Below the pieces are notes generated by a model. It saw only the letters and a list, made by a program, of their open reading frames with translations. It made no database searches and had not been told where the DNA came from. A DNA stretch of 64,000 bases from [Scytonema hofmanni] UTEX 2349 (GTDB lineage: Bacteria; Cyanobacteriota; Cyanobacteriia; Cyanobacteriales; Nostocaceae): assembly GCF_000582685.1 (NCBI RefSeq), contig NZ_KK073768.1, forward strand, positions 3,658,680 to 3,722,679, in the 5' to 3' direction. The position numbers were made by a program, and so were the translations under genes. Of the stretch, positions 18,301 through 25,232 are shown one piece after another; within the stretch, counting starts at the first letter, position 1; each line of letters begins with the position of its first letter.

Positions 18301-18484
18301 AAAGAACCCCTCTCCAAACCTCTCCCCCACAGGGAGAGAGGCTTTGAAACCTTGATTTCTGGTTCCCCTTCCCTCTCTTCGAGACGCTTCGCGAACGTAG
18401 GGAAGGGGTTAGGGGTTAGGTTTCCTTGTTCCCACAAAGAACCCCTCTCCAAACCTCTCCCCCACAGGGAGAGAGGCTTTGAAA
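18301..18484. repeat. Two copies of a 49-bp repeat between coxA and coxC
   Basis: AAAGAACCCCTCTCCAAACC begins an identical 49-base block at 18301-18349 and 18436-18484; each folds into a CTCTCCC/GGGAGAG stem. A third related stem (about 18366-18408) contains an insert ending GAACGTAGGGAAGGGG. The repeats separate coxC from coxA by 287 bp, more than usual. Confidence 0.8.
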
Positions 18485-18572
18485 ACCTGATCATTTCTCG
18501 TTTTCTCGTTCCCAGTCTCTGACTAGGAACCAGGAACCAGAACTCGACACAAGATAAAGGAGAATTTAAGCA

Positions 18573-19163
18573 ATGGACAGTTATTTAGTTTCCGAGCAGT
18601 TGCATGAGCATACCCATGATGAAGAAGGCAATAAGATGTTTGGCTTCATCGTTTTCTTACTATCTGAAAGCGTTATTTTCCTGAGTTTTTTCGCTGGATA
18701 TATTCTCTATAAAACAACCACACCTAATTGGCTACCAATCGGTGTTTCTGGACTTGAAGTTAAGGAACCGGCAATTAATACAGTGGTTCTTGTTGCTAGT
18801 AGCTTTGTCATTTATTTGGCAGAACGCGCTCTGCAAAGCCATAAATTGATGCAATATCGCTTGTATCTTTTTACAACAATGGCGATGGGAACTTACTTTT
18901 TAGTGGGACAAGGTATTGAATGGAGTAATTTAACTTTTGGTTTCACTTCTGGTGTATTTGGGGGAACGTTTTATTTATTGACAGGTTTCCACGGTTTGCA
19001 CGTTCTCACTGGTATTTTGTTACAAACGATTATTCTTGTACGCTCTTTCATTCCCGGTAATTTCGATTCCGGACACTTTGGGGTGAATGCAACTTCTTTG
19101 TTTTGGCACTTTGTTGATGTGATCTGGATTATTTTGTTTGTTCTAATCTATCTTTGGCAGTGA
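18573..19163 (+). CDS. coxC: Alternative terminal oxidase subunit III
   Basis: A 196-residue five-helix protein. NKMFGFIVFLLSESVIFLSFF, FYLLTGFHGLHVLTG and ATSLFWHFVDVIWIILFVLIYLW are classic subunit III segments with the conserved Glu and His residues. AAGGAG lies 12 bp before the ATG. It completes the ARTO/Cox3-type oxidase. Length is normal for bacterial subunit III that lacks the first two helices. Just after the stop (19170-19185) sits a lone end of the IS1182-like element found complete at 53.6 kb. Confidence 0.92.
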   Translation: MDSYLVSEQLHEHTHDEEGNKMFGFIVFLLSESVIFLSFFAGYILYKTTTPNWLPIGVSGLEVKEPAINTVVLVASSFVIYLAERALQSHKLMQYRLYLFTTMAMGTYFLVGQGIEWSNLTFGFTSGVFGGTFYLLTGFHGLHVLTGILLQTIILVRSFIPGNFDSGHFGVNATSLFWHFVDVIWIILFVLIYLWQ

Positions 19164-19169
19164 ATATTT

Positions 19170-19185
19170 AGGGTTTGCTGAAAAA
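19170..19185. repeat. Solo terminal inverted repeat of the IS1182-like element
   Basis: AGGGTTTGCTGAAAAA matches 16 of the 17 bases of the perfect inverted repeats that bound the insertion sequence at 53619-55324. No second end or transposase is nearby, so this is a relic or a one-ended remnant. Confidence 0.6.
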
Positions 19186-19332
19186 TTAGGTCAATTCTTT
19201 GTGAGGTTGCGCTTAATAACCTGACGAGTAAACTCGCGGCTACATGTACAAAGCCCACCTTCGTGGGCTAATTAGGCGCAGCTTCACACAGAAATGATAT
19301 TAGGTCATAGGTCAAAAAAATATAAAATGTAG

Positions 19333-19400
19333 AGTCTGACTTAATGCGGAAGAAGCGTTGTGTTAGGGAAGCGGGTTTCCTCACAACGCTTTTTCTCAGA
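19333..19400 (+). ncRNA. Candidate small structured RNA or terminator
   Basis: Nested pairing: GTCTGA (from 19335) with TCAGAC near 19396-19401, and AAGCGTTGTG (19353-19362) with CACAACGCTT (19382-19391) followed by TTTT. A TATAAA lies at about 19321-19326, at the right distance for a start near 19333. It could be a ~70-nt sRNA or the terminator of the oxidase cluster. Confidence 0.35.
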
Positions 19401-19492
19401 CAGCAAATCAACAGTGTCAAATTTTTTACCAAAAATCCGAAAAACTGTAACTTGAATTTGAAGCTTAGAGTAATCAAACTTCAATACCTACA

Positions 19493-19915
19493 ATGAACAA
19501 ATCATTTCCGCTAATTTTGGCTACGGCTTCATTACTGACTGGAACATTTGGGACATCTTCCTCTGCTGTAGCCTCAGAATTAGTGGCTACTCAAGCTTCA
19601 GCAATAAATACTGAGATTATAGCCTCGGCATCTACTTGCCCTAAGTATGCAGGAGGAGGAACATTAGAAGCCAATATCGAAACTCGTAATTTTTCTATTT
19701 ATATTTGTAAAAGAAGTGGAAAGCTTTTTTATACAAGCACTTCCAAGCTTAATAGTAAAGGTATCCGTTCTCTTCCAGCCTACACAGAAGAGGGAACAGG
19801 ATATATTGCTAAGAATGGAAAATATGAATATGTTGTCAATGGTGTGAGTCTAGAGATTCTCAAAAATGGCAAAGTTTTGCAAACAGATCCTGTCGTTAAA
19901 TATGTAAGAGGATAA
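19493..19915 (+). CDS. Secreted protein of unknown function
   Basis: A 140-residue protein with a clear signal peptide (residues 1-28, ending SSAVAS). The mature part contains two cysteines (STCPKY and IYICKR), which could form a disulfide, then short beta-strand-like segments (GKYEYVVNGVSLEILKNGKVLQ). I do not recognise the family. It is a single gene, convergent with coaBC. Confidence 0.6.
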   Translation: MNKSFPLILATASLLTGTFGTSSSAVASELVATQASAINTEIIASASTCPKYAGGGTLEANIETRNFSIYICKRSGKLFYTSTSKLNSKGIRSLPAYTEEGTGYIAKNGKYEYVVNGVSLEILKNGKVLQTDPVVKYVRG

Positions 19916-20015
19916 AGAAAAAAAGGTTTATAGTGGGTTGTACCTACGCACTTAACTATTTTATTTGTGCGTGGGTGCGATCGCTTTATAAGTTGCAAAA
20001 TAGTTGTATTAATTT

Positions 20016-21218
20016 TCAGATAAAATCAAATAAACGATGCGCCATTTCTAACTTAGAGCAAGGTTCAATTACCATTTGCCGACCTCGATTATCTAAAAAT
20101 ATCGCTTTATTATTATCACTGCCAAAACCACTATCCGGTTCATCTATCGGATTAGCAACGATCGCATCTAATTTCTTTCTCTGCAATTTTTCTAAAGCAG
20201 GCTTGACAATATCGCCATTTTGTGCAGCGAATCCGATTATCTTTTGATGTGGTTGTTTTTGGCTTGCTAATTCGGCAACTATATCAGGTACTGCTTCTAA
20301 AGGTAAAGTTTCGGGAAGCGATCGCTTGGGCAATTTCTCCAAACTACAATCGCGTGGCTTTACATCTGCAACCGCTGCCGACATGATAATCACATCAGCA
20401 TTCGGCAAATATTCCAGCATTACTTGCTGCATTTCCTCAGCACTAATAACTGAAATTGCTTGCACTCCCAAAGGTGCATTCCAACTACCTAACCCATGTA
20501 CTAACGTCACATTCGCACCTCGATGAAGTGCTGCTTGGGCTAAAGCTAATCCCATTTTACCTGTGGAGGGATTGCCAATAAATCGCACTGGGTCAAGATG
20601 TTCTCGCGTTCCTCCAGCACTAATCAACACTCGCTTACCAGTTAAATCTCGCTTGCCTGCGGTGTGCAACAGTGATTTTATATAGGCGAAAATTTCTGGA
20701 GGTTCTGCCATTCTGCCGGCACCGACGCGATCGCACGCTAACAACCCCGATGCTGTACTCATACCATGATATCGGCTATCTGTCAATAAGTCGCGCCAAT
20801 TTCGTTGCACCGTCAGTTGTTCCCACATTTCGGTATTCATTGCCGGTGCGAGCAACACGGGACAAGTAGAAGCTAAAACGGTGTTGGTGAGCAAATTATC
20901 AGCCATCCCGTGAGCTAATTTTGCTAATGTATGAGCTGTTAAAGGAGCAATGACAAACAAATCTGCCCATTCACCCAACTCTATATGTAACGGACGCGAG
21001 TATTTAGCTTGCCAAAAATCCTCATCTGTGTATGCTTGATGGCGAGATAAAGTAGCTACAGTTAAAGGTGTAATAAATTCTTGTGCTGTAGATGTAAGAA
21101 TCACCCGCACTTCCACCCCACTTTTAAACAGCGTGGAAATAACTTCACAAACTTTATAGGCAGCGATACCACCACCTACACCAACTAAAACCCTTTTGGT
21201 CGATTTACCACTTGGCAT
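20016..21218 (-). CDS. coaBC: Bifunctional phosphopantothenoylcysteine decarboxylase / phosphopantothenate-cysteine ligase
   Basis: A 400-residue enzyme of coenzyme A synthesis. The N-terminal flavoprotein CoaC half (about 1-190) shows VGVGGGIAAYKVCEVIS, the PAMNTEMW motif and the catalytic-cysteine loop LLACDRVGAGRMAEP. The C-terminal CoaB half (about 195-400) shows VLISAGGTREHLDPVRFIGN, STGKMG and SAAVADVKP, which bind CTP and phosphopantothenate. It joins cysteine to 4'-phosphopantothenate and decarboxylates the product. Length and motifs are normal. The DUF2555 gene lies 68 bp upstream on the same strand, an arrangement I recall from other cyanobacteria. Confidence 0.95.
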   Translation of the reverse strand: MPSGKSTKRVLVGVGGGIAAYKVCEVISTLFKSGVEVRVILTSTAQEFITPLTVATLSRHQAYTDEDFWQAKYSRPLHIELGEWADLFVIAPLTAHTLAKLAHGMADNLLTNTVLASTCPVLLAPAMNTEMWEQLTVQRNWRDLLTDSRYHGMSTASGLLACDRVGAGRMAEPPEIFAYIKSLLHTAGKRDLTGKRVLISAGGTREHLDPVRFIGNPSTGKMGLALAQAALHRGANVTLVHGLGSWNAPLGVQAISVISAEEMQQVMLEYLPNADVIIMSAAVADVKPRDCSLEKLPKRSLPETLPLEAVPDIVAELASQKQPHQKIIGFAAQNGDIVKPALEKLQRKKLDAIVANPIDEPDSGFGSDNNKAIFLDNRGRQMVIEPCSKLEMAHRLFDFI

Positions 21219-21286
21219 AGGAAAAAGTTAGGAATTATGAGTTAATATTATTCATTCATAACTCATAACCTCTAACTCTTCATACC

Positions 21287-21499
21287 TTATGCTTCGTCGT
21301 AGGGTTCCAAATCTAAAAGATGGATATAGGGTTCAACTAACTCTGGACGCGCAAATGCGATCGCTCGCAGCAGATGCCAATCATTCAAACCCTCAAAAGC
21401 ATTGCTGTAATTATCTTGATCCAAGCGTGTTGCCAACTCTTCAACCTCTTGTACGGTCATGACAGCAATATCATTTCTAGAAATGCTTAGAGTTTTCAT
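21287..21499 (-). CDS. DUF2555 family protein
   Basis: A 70-residue cyanobacterial protein. The ATG at 21499 is preceded by GGGAGGGG; the frame extends further upstream but the family begins at MKTLSISRNDI. The core VEELATRLDQDNYSNAFEGL and HLLRAIAFARPELVEPYIHLLDLE is typical. Function is unknown. It is the probable first gene of a two-gene unit with coaBC. Confidence 0.85.
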   Translation of the reverse strand: MKTLSISRNDIAVMTVQEVEELATRLDQDNYSNAFEGLNDWHLLRAIAFARPELVEPYIHLLDLEPYDEA

Positions 21500-21729
21500 T
21501 CTGTTTGCCCCTCCCTTATGCAGCATTCGCCATAGCGCATGAATTGAGTTGCGTGCTGACGCAGCCACCCAATATATCTTACTCATTCGGGGGCGTTGAT
21601 TTCGTAAAATTTTTCCGGATTTTTAGCTAAAATTGTAAATTTTTTACAATTGTGACAAAATAATATCTAATACTTTTACAGATTCACCACGAAATTCTGT
21701 AATATATCTAACATTTATGGAGGAATTTG

Positions 21730-21912
21730 ATGCCCCATATCAGATTCTTAAGCTCATCACCAGACTTGAGTCTGGGGGATTTTACGCGCATTGGGGATTG
21801 GGTAACGGGCAGCAGCCATCAGGATGACGTGACCAAGCTCAAACAATATTTGTCAGAGTGTCTATTGGACACAAAGAGTGCCCACTATGAAATTAAATTA
21901 TTAAAAAAATAG
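21730..21912 (+). CDS. Small hypothetical protein
   Basis: A 60-residue frame starting at ATG 21730 with TGGAGG seven bases upstream. It is hydrophilic, ends with KLLKK, contains one cysteine and matches no family I know. The good ribosome-binding site is the main support. Its stop is only about 60 bp before the first start site of the repeated RNA cassettes. Confidence 0.45.
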   Translation: MPHIRFLSSSPDLSLGDFTRIGDWVTGSSHQDDVTKLKQYLSECLLDTKSAHYEIKLLKK

Positions 21913-21940
21913 GCAGTTTACAAACTGTCACTTAAAATAC

Positions 21941-22046
21941 TTGCATTTTGATTTAACTAATGATATGGTTTATTTGTGTGTGAGGAGCAAGTTAAAAGTA
22001 AAAAACGCCTGGGGTGGAAACACGGTCACACTCCCAGGCGTTTTTT
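21941..22046 (+). ncRNA. Repeated small-RNA cassette, copy 1
   Basis: A TTGCAT (21941-21946), 17-base spacer and TATGGT (21964-21969) promoter predicts a start near 21976. The RNA of about 71 nt would begin GUGUGUGAGGAGCAAG and end in a hairpin in which AAAAAACGCCTGGG (22000-22013) pairs with CCCAGGCGTTTTTT (22033-22046). The 3' T6 tract makes this a textbook intrinsic terminator. GUGUGAGGAG is the reverse complement of most of the Yfr1 core. Confidence 0.65.
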
Positions 22047-22111
22047 CATGGCTATCAATCAACCAGCAAAAAAAAAATTGTGTCCACTTGTCTAACTGTC
22101 ACTTGATATAC

Positions 22112-22217
22112 TTGCGGTTTGATAAAAGCAGTGATATGGTTTATTTGTGTGTGAGGAGCAAGTTAAAAGTAAAAAACGCCTGGGGTGGAAACACGGTCAC
22201 ACTCCCAGGCGTTTTTT
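22112..22217 (+). ncRNA. Repeated small-RNA cassette, copy 2
   Basis: It lies 171 bp after copy 1. Promoter TTGCGG (22112-22117), 17 bases, TATGGT (22135-22140); predicted start near 22147; terminator arms 22171-22184 and 22204-22217. The transcribed part appears identical to copy 1, whereas the -35 and spacer sequences differ, so both promoter spacing and RNA look maintained. Confidence 0.65.
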
Positions 22218-22412
22218 CATGGCTATCAATCAACCAGCAAAAATGGTTTTCAGCTTGGGACGGCAGGCTTTGTACACGCAACGCTCCAAGCTTTTAGCCT
22301 GAGAGCTTCCAGGATTTGCAAACATGCCCTAATCCCTGAAATATGACACCCTGTCTTTTGACATATTTTTGCTTTTCTCGCAAAAATAACACCTGATTGG
22401 TGTTTTTACTTA

Positions 22413-22430
22413 GTGTGAGGGAACAGGGTG
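22413..22430 (+). promoter_or_regulatory. TonB receptor ribosome-binding site sharing GTGTGAGG with the small RNAs
   Basis: GTGTGAGGG occurs directly before the GTG start at 22428; its GAGGG is the likely Shine-Dalgarno. The same eight bases GTGTGAGG form the exposed 5' end of the four flanking RNAs. An RNA carrying CCUCACAC, such as Yfr1, could pair with both and block translation here. Confidence 0.45.
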
Positions 22431-24491
22431 ACAAGGTATTTTGTTTTGTTTTCAGTTGTTGTAACAAGTTTAGCGATCGCATTTCCTGCCGTAGCTGCGG
22501 ATAAATCGTCTCAGGTAATATCAGACATTCCTAATTTAAGTGAAATCAAACTACCATACACTGATGCTCAATTATTAAAGCAAACTGAATTAGATAAAAT
22601 TAGCCAGTCACCACCAACAAGTGAACCACAAACCACCGATGATCCAGATATTAACCTAGAAGTAACTGGAGAACAAGATACTCAACCTCAATCTACCCCA
22701 GTTTATGTAATAGACAAAGATGAAATTCAAAAACAAGGTGCTAATAGTGCAGCAGAAGTATTAAGAGGTTTACCCGGATTTGCGATTAACGATGTCGGTT
22801 ATGGTGCAGATATTCACACCGGAACCTTCTACCGAGGACAGTCAATAAACCAGTCTGTATTTTTACTAAATGGCAGACCGATTAACAGCAATATTAATAT
22901 TTATCATGGCAATACTGACCTCAATAGCATTCCCGTAGAATCAATTGAACGGGTGGAATTATCTAGTGGTACAGCTTCCACATTATACGGTTCAGAAGCC
23001 GTTGGCGGAGTAGTTAATATTATCACTAAACAAGGTGAAGGACCGCCTAGATTTAGTGGTTTAGTGCAATATGGTTCTTTTGATGAATCTAACTACCGTA
23101 CTAATTATGGTGGGACTCTTGGCTCAGTAAAATTTAATATCGGCTACGAAAAGTACGATGCCGAAAATAATTACAGAGTACCTGTAGGGGCTGTAAATCG
23201 TGATGCGAATGGACGTTTTTTTAATGGAGATACATCAACTAGCAACTACTTTGGTAATATTACTTTAGATGTAAATTCCAAAAATACTATCAGTTTTGAT
23301 ACTAATATAATTAGCAGTCGTCGAGGTTTAACTTATTTTGGATTCCCTCTTCAAAGAGACAGACTTGACCACGATGTATTCAATACTGGTTTATCTTGGA
23401 AAAGCCAGCTTGGTAATAGTAAAGATTCTATTCTTAACGCCACCATCGGTTATGCTCAAGATTACTTCAGCACTTATGGTCCAAGTGGCACTACTTTTTA
23501 TCGTCAAGGTTCATTAAATTCTCAAGGATTGACTGCCAGAGTAGAACATCAGTGGCAATTCAATCAAAATAACCTTCTGCGTTGGGGATTAGATTTAAAA
23601 AATAGCAACCTTGATGGTGATACATTTAGCAATGTTCCCAATCGAATTCGTTTTAATGGTAATGAAACTAGAGATAGATTTCAAACAGCAATATTTGCCT
23701 TAAATACTTGGAATCTAACAAAGAATTTTCAAGCAGATTTAGGATTGAGACAAAACTTTAATAGTGAATTTGGTAGTTACCTTAATCCTAGTGTCGGATT
23801 AAAATATGCTGCTAGCGACAATATTGCAGTGCGTGGAAGTTGGGCTTCAGTGCAGCGCAACCCCGGTATAGACCAATTGTATGTTTATGATACCGTTCAT
23901 GGCTGGTTGCCCAACCCCGACCTCAAACCGGAAACTGGTTTCTCTTGGACAGCAGGACTTGATGTCAAATTATCTAATAATTTAACCGGGCAATTCACTT
24001 ACTTTGCCAGTAGTTTAGATAACCGTTTGGCAATACTTGGCGGACAGTGGACTAATATTGGCTTAGTAAATACCAACGGTTTAGAAGCGGCTTTACGATT
24101 GCGAATTGCCCGTGAATGGTCAACTTTTATCAACTATACTTACACTGATGCCCGCATCGAATCAGGTATAGAAAAAGGATTGCAGTTGAGTACAGTTCCC
24201 TACTCAGTAGCACAAATGGGTATCGGTTATCAATCCAACGGTTGGCAGCTTAATTTGATTGCTAGTTACAACAGTGGTTCGCGTAGAGCCTTATTTAATT
24301 TACCAGGTCAAAGTACCACAGATTTTTCACCCTCTTGGTTGAACTTGGATCTTGGTGGTAGGATTCCCATAACGAGAAATTTAGGGCTAAATGTTTTCGT
24401 GGAAAACTTAGCTGGTGTTGAGTATGAAAAAGTTAATCGCGTTTATCAACCCGGACGCACCTTTAGAATTGGTGTATCGTCGAGTTTTTAA
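22428..24491 (+). CDS. TonB-dependent outer-membrane receptor, BtuB-like
   Basis: A 687-residue protein starting with GTG. A signal peptide (ending PAVAAD) is followed by a proline/glutamine-rich linker and the plug domain (about 85-205: TPVYVIDKDEIQKQGANSAA, LRGLPGFAIND, ERVELSSGTASTLYGSEAVGGVVNIIT). A 22-strand barrel ends in GRTFRIGVSSSF with the C-terminal Phe required for outer-membrane insertion. It transports a scarce ligand, probably cobalamin or an iron chelate, using TonB energy; the sequence does not decide which. No partner ABC transporter is adjacent. I saw no cobalamin riboswitch or clear Fur box upstream. Paired small-RNA cassettes lie on both sides. Confidence 0.9.
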   Translation: MTRYFVLFSVVVTSLAIAFPAVAADKSSQVISDIPNLSEIKLPYTDAQLLKQTELDKISQSPPTSEPQTTDDPDINLEVTGEQDTQPQSTPVYVIDKDEIQKQGANSAAEVLRGLPGFAINDVGYGADIHTGTFYRGQSINQSVFLLNGRPINSNINIYHGNTDLNSIPVESIERVELSSGTASTLYGSEAVGGVVNIITKQGEGPPRFSGLVQYGSFDESNYRTNYGGTLGSVKFNIGYEKYDAENNYRVPVGAVNRDANGRFFNGDTSTSNYFGNITLDVNSKNTISFDTNIISSRRGLTYFGFPLQRDRLDHDVFNTGLSWKSQLGNSKDSILNATIGYAQDYFSTYGPSGTTFYRQGSLNSQGLTARVEHQWQFNQNNLLRWGLDLKNSNLDGDTFSNVPNRIRFNGNETRDRFQTAIFALNTWNLTKNFQADLGLRQNFNSEFGSYLNPSVGLKYAASDNIAVRGSWASVQRNPGIDQLYVYDTVHGWLPNPDLKPETGFSWTAGLDVKLSNNLTGQFTYFASSLDNRLAILGGQWTNIGLVNTNGLEAALRLRIAREWSTFINYTYTDARIESGIEKGLQLSTVPYSVAQMGIGYQSNGWQLNLIASYNSGSRRALFNLPGQSTTDFSPSWLNLDLGGRIPITRNLGLNVFVENLAGVEYEKVNRVYQPGRTFRIGVSSSF

Positions 24492-24519
24492 TAGGGCAAC
24501 TTGTTCATCCCATCGCTGC

Positions 24520-24552
24520 TAGATCCCCGACTTCTTGGAGAAGTCGGGGATC
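24520..24552 (+). terminator. Hairpin after the TonB receptor gene
   Basis: AGATCCCCGACTTCT (24520-24534) pairs with its complement (24538-24552) around a 3-base loop, 28 bp after the stop. It lacks a long T tract. The hairpin sequence is also a dispersed repeat type in related genomes. Confidence 0.6.
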
Positions 24553-24634
24553 TGACCTCTCGTAACTGCTCAGAACTAATGTGGTGGACTACTAGAGTAA
24601 AAATAGGCAGTTTACAAACCGTCACTTAATATGG

Positions 24635-24740
24635 TGGCATTTTGATTTAACTAATGATATTCTTAAATCGTGTGTGAGGAGCAAGTTAAAAGTAAAAAAC
24701 GCCTGGGGTGGAAACACGGTAACACTCCCAGGCGTTTTTT
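24635..24740 (+). ncRNA. Repeated small-RNA cassette, copy 3
   Basis: Promoter TGGCAT (24635-24640), 17 bases, TATTCT (24658-24663), the least consensus-like of the four; predicted start near 24670; terminator arms 24694-24707 and 24727-24740. The 5' region (AGGCAGTTTACAAAC and TGATTTAACTAATGATAT) matches copy 1, so copies 3-4 duplicate the copy 1-2 block on the other side of the receptor gene. Confidence 0.6.
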
Positions 24741-24805
24741 CATGGCTATAAAAGAGCGCAGAAAAAGAAAATTCTGTCCAGTTGTCTAACTGTCACTTGA
24801 TATAC

Positions 24806-24911
24806 TTGCCGTTTGATAAAAGCAGTGATATGTTTTATTTGTGTGTGAGGAGCAAGTTAAAAGTAAAAAACGCCTGGGGTGGAAACACGGTAACACTCCC
24901 AGGCGTTTTTT
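24806..24911 (+). ncRNA. Repeated small-RNA cassette, copy 4
   Basis: Promoter TTGCCG (24806-24811), 17 bases, TATGTT (24829-24834); predicted start near 24841 with GUGUGUGAGGAGCAAG at the exact 5' end; terminator arms 24865-24878 and 24898-24911. Its spacer sequence matches that of copy 2. Confidence 0.65.
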
Positions 24912-24989
24912 CATGGCTATAAAAGAGCGCAGAAAAAGAAAATTCTGTCCAGTTGTCTAACTGTCACTTGATATACTTGCAGTTTGACG
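24912..24989 (+). repeat. Decayed fifth cassette (upstream half only)
   Basis: The linker TTGTCTAACTGTCACTTGAT and the -35-like TTGCAG with TTTGA (24977-24987) are repeated once more, after which similarity stops. No -10 or RNA part remains. This shows the array once extended further. Confidence 0.6.
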
Positions 24990-25232
24990 TAATTTGCTAC
25001 AAGTCCTTCCCCAGGCTTTCCATAGCGCTGTTCCTTACAGCAGATTGCGTTGTGATCAAATACATGTAGAGACTACCAAGTGCTAGGTTTCCATAGGGTT
25101 TTGGGTTTTACGTATGTACCTCCTAAGGAGTGAAATTTGCTGTATATTTGATCAAATCCTCAAAACGAAGACATCCATGTGTTCCCATCCTAATGTCTAG
25201 ACTTGTCTAGCTTTTATATAGCAGGTGAATAG

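Noticed and set aside
21976..22046. The repeat being Yfr1 itself read on the minus strand
   Set aside because: On the minus strand the hairpin would precede the CUCCUCACAC stretch and no terminator follows; promoter and terminator both fit the plus strand.
22246..22427. Cobalamin riboswitch before the TonB receptor gene
   Set aside because: BtuB-like receptors often have one, but the conserved B12-box (GCCACTG) and its flanking helices are absent from the leader.
21941..24911. NsiR1 tandem sRNA array
   Set aside because: NsiR1 is also tandemly repeated in Nostocales, but its promoters carry TCCGGA at -35, which is missing here, and the setting upstream of hetF is absent.
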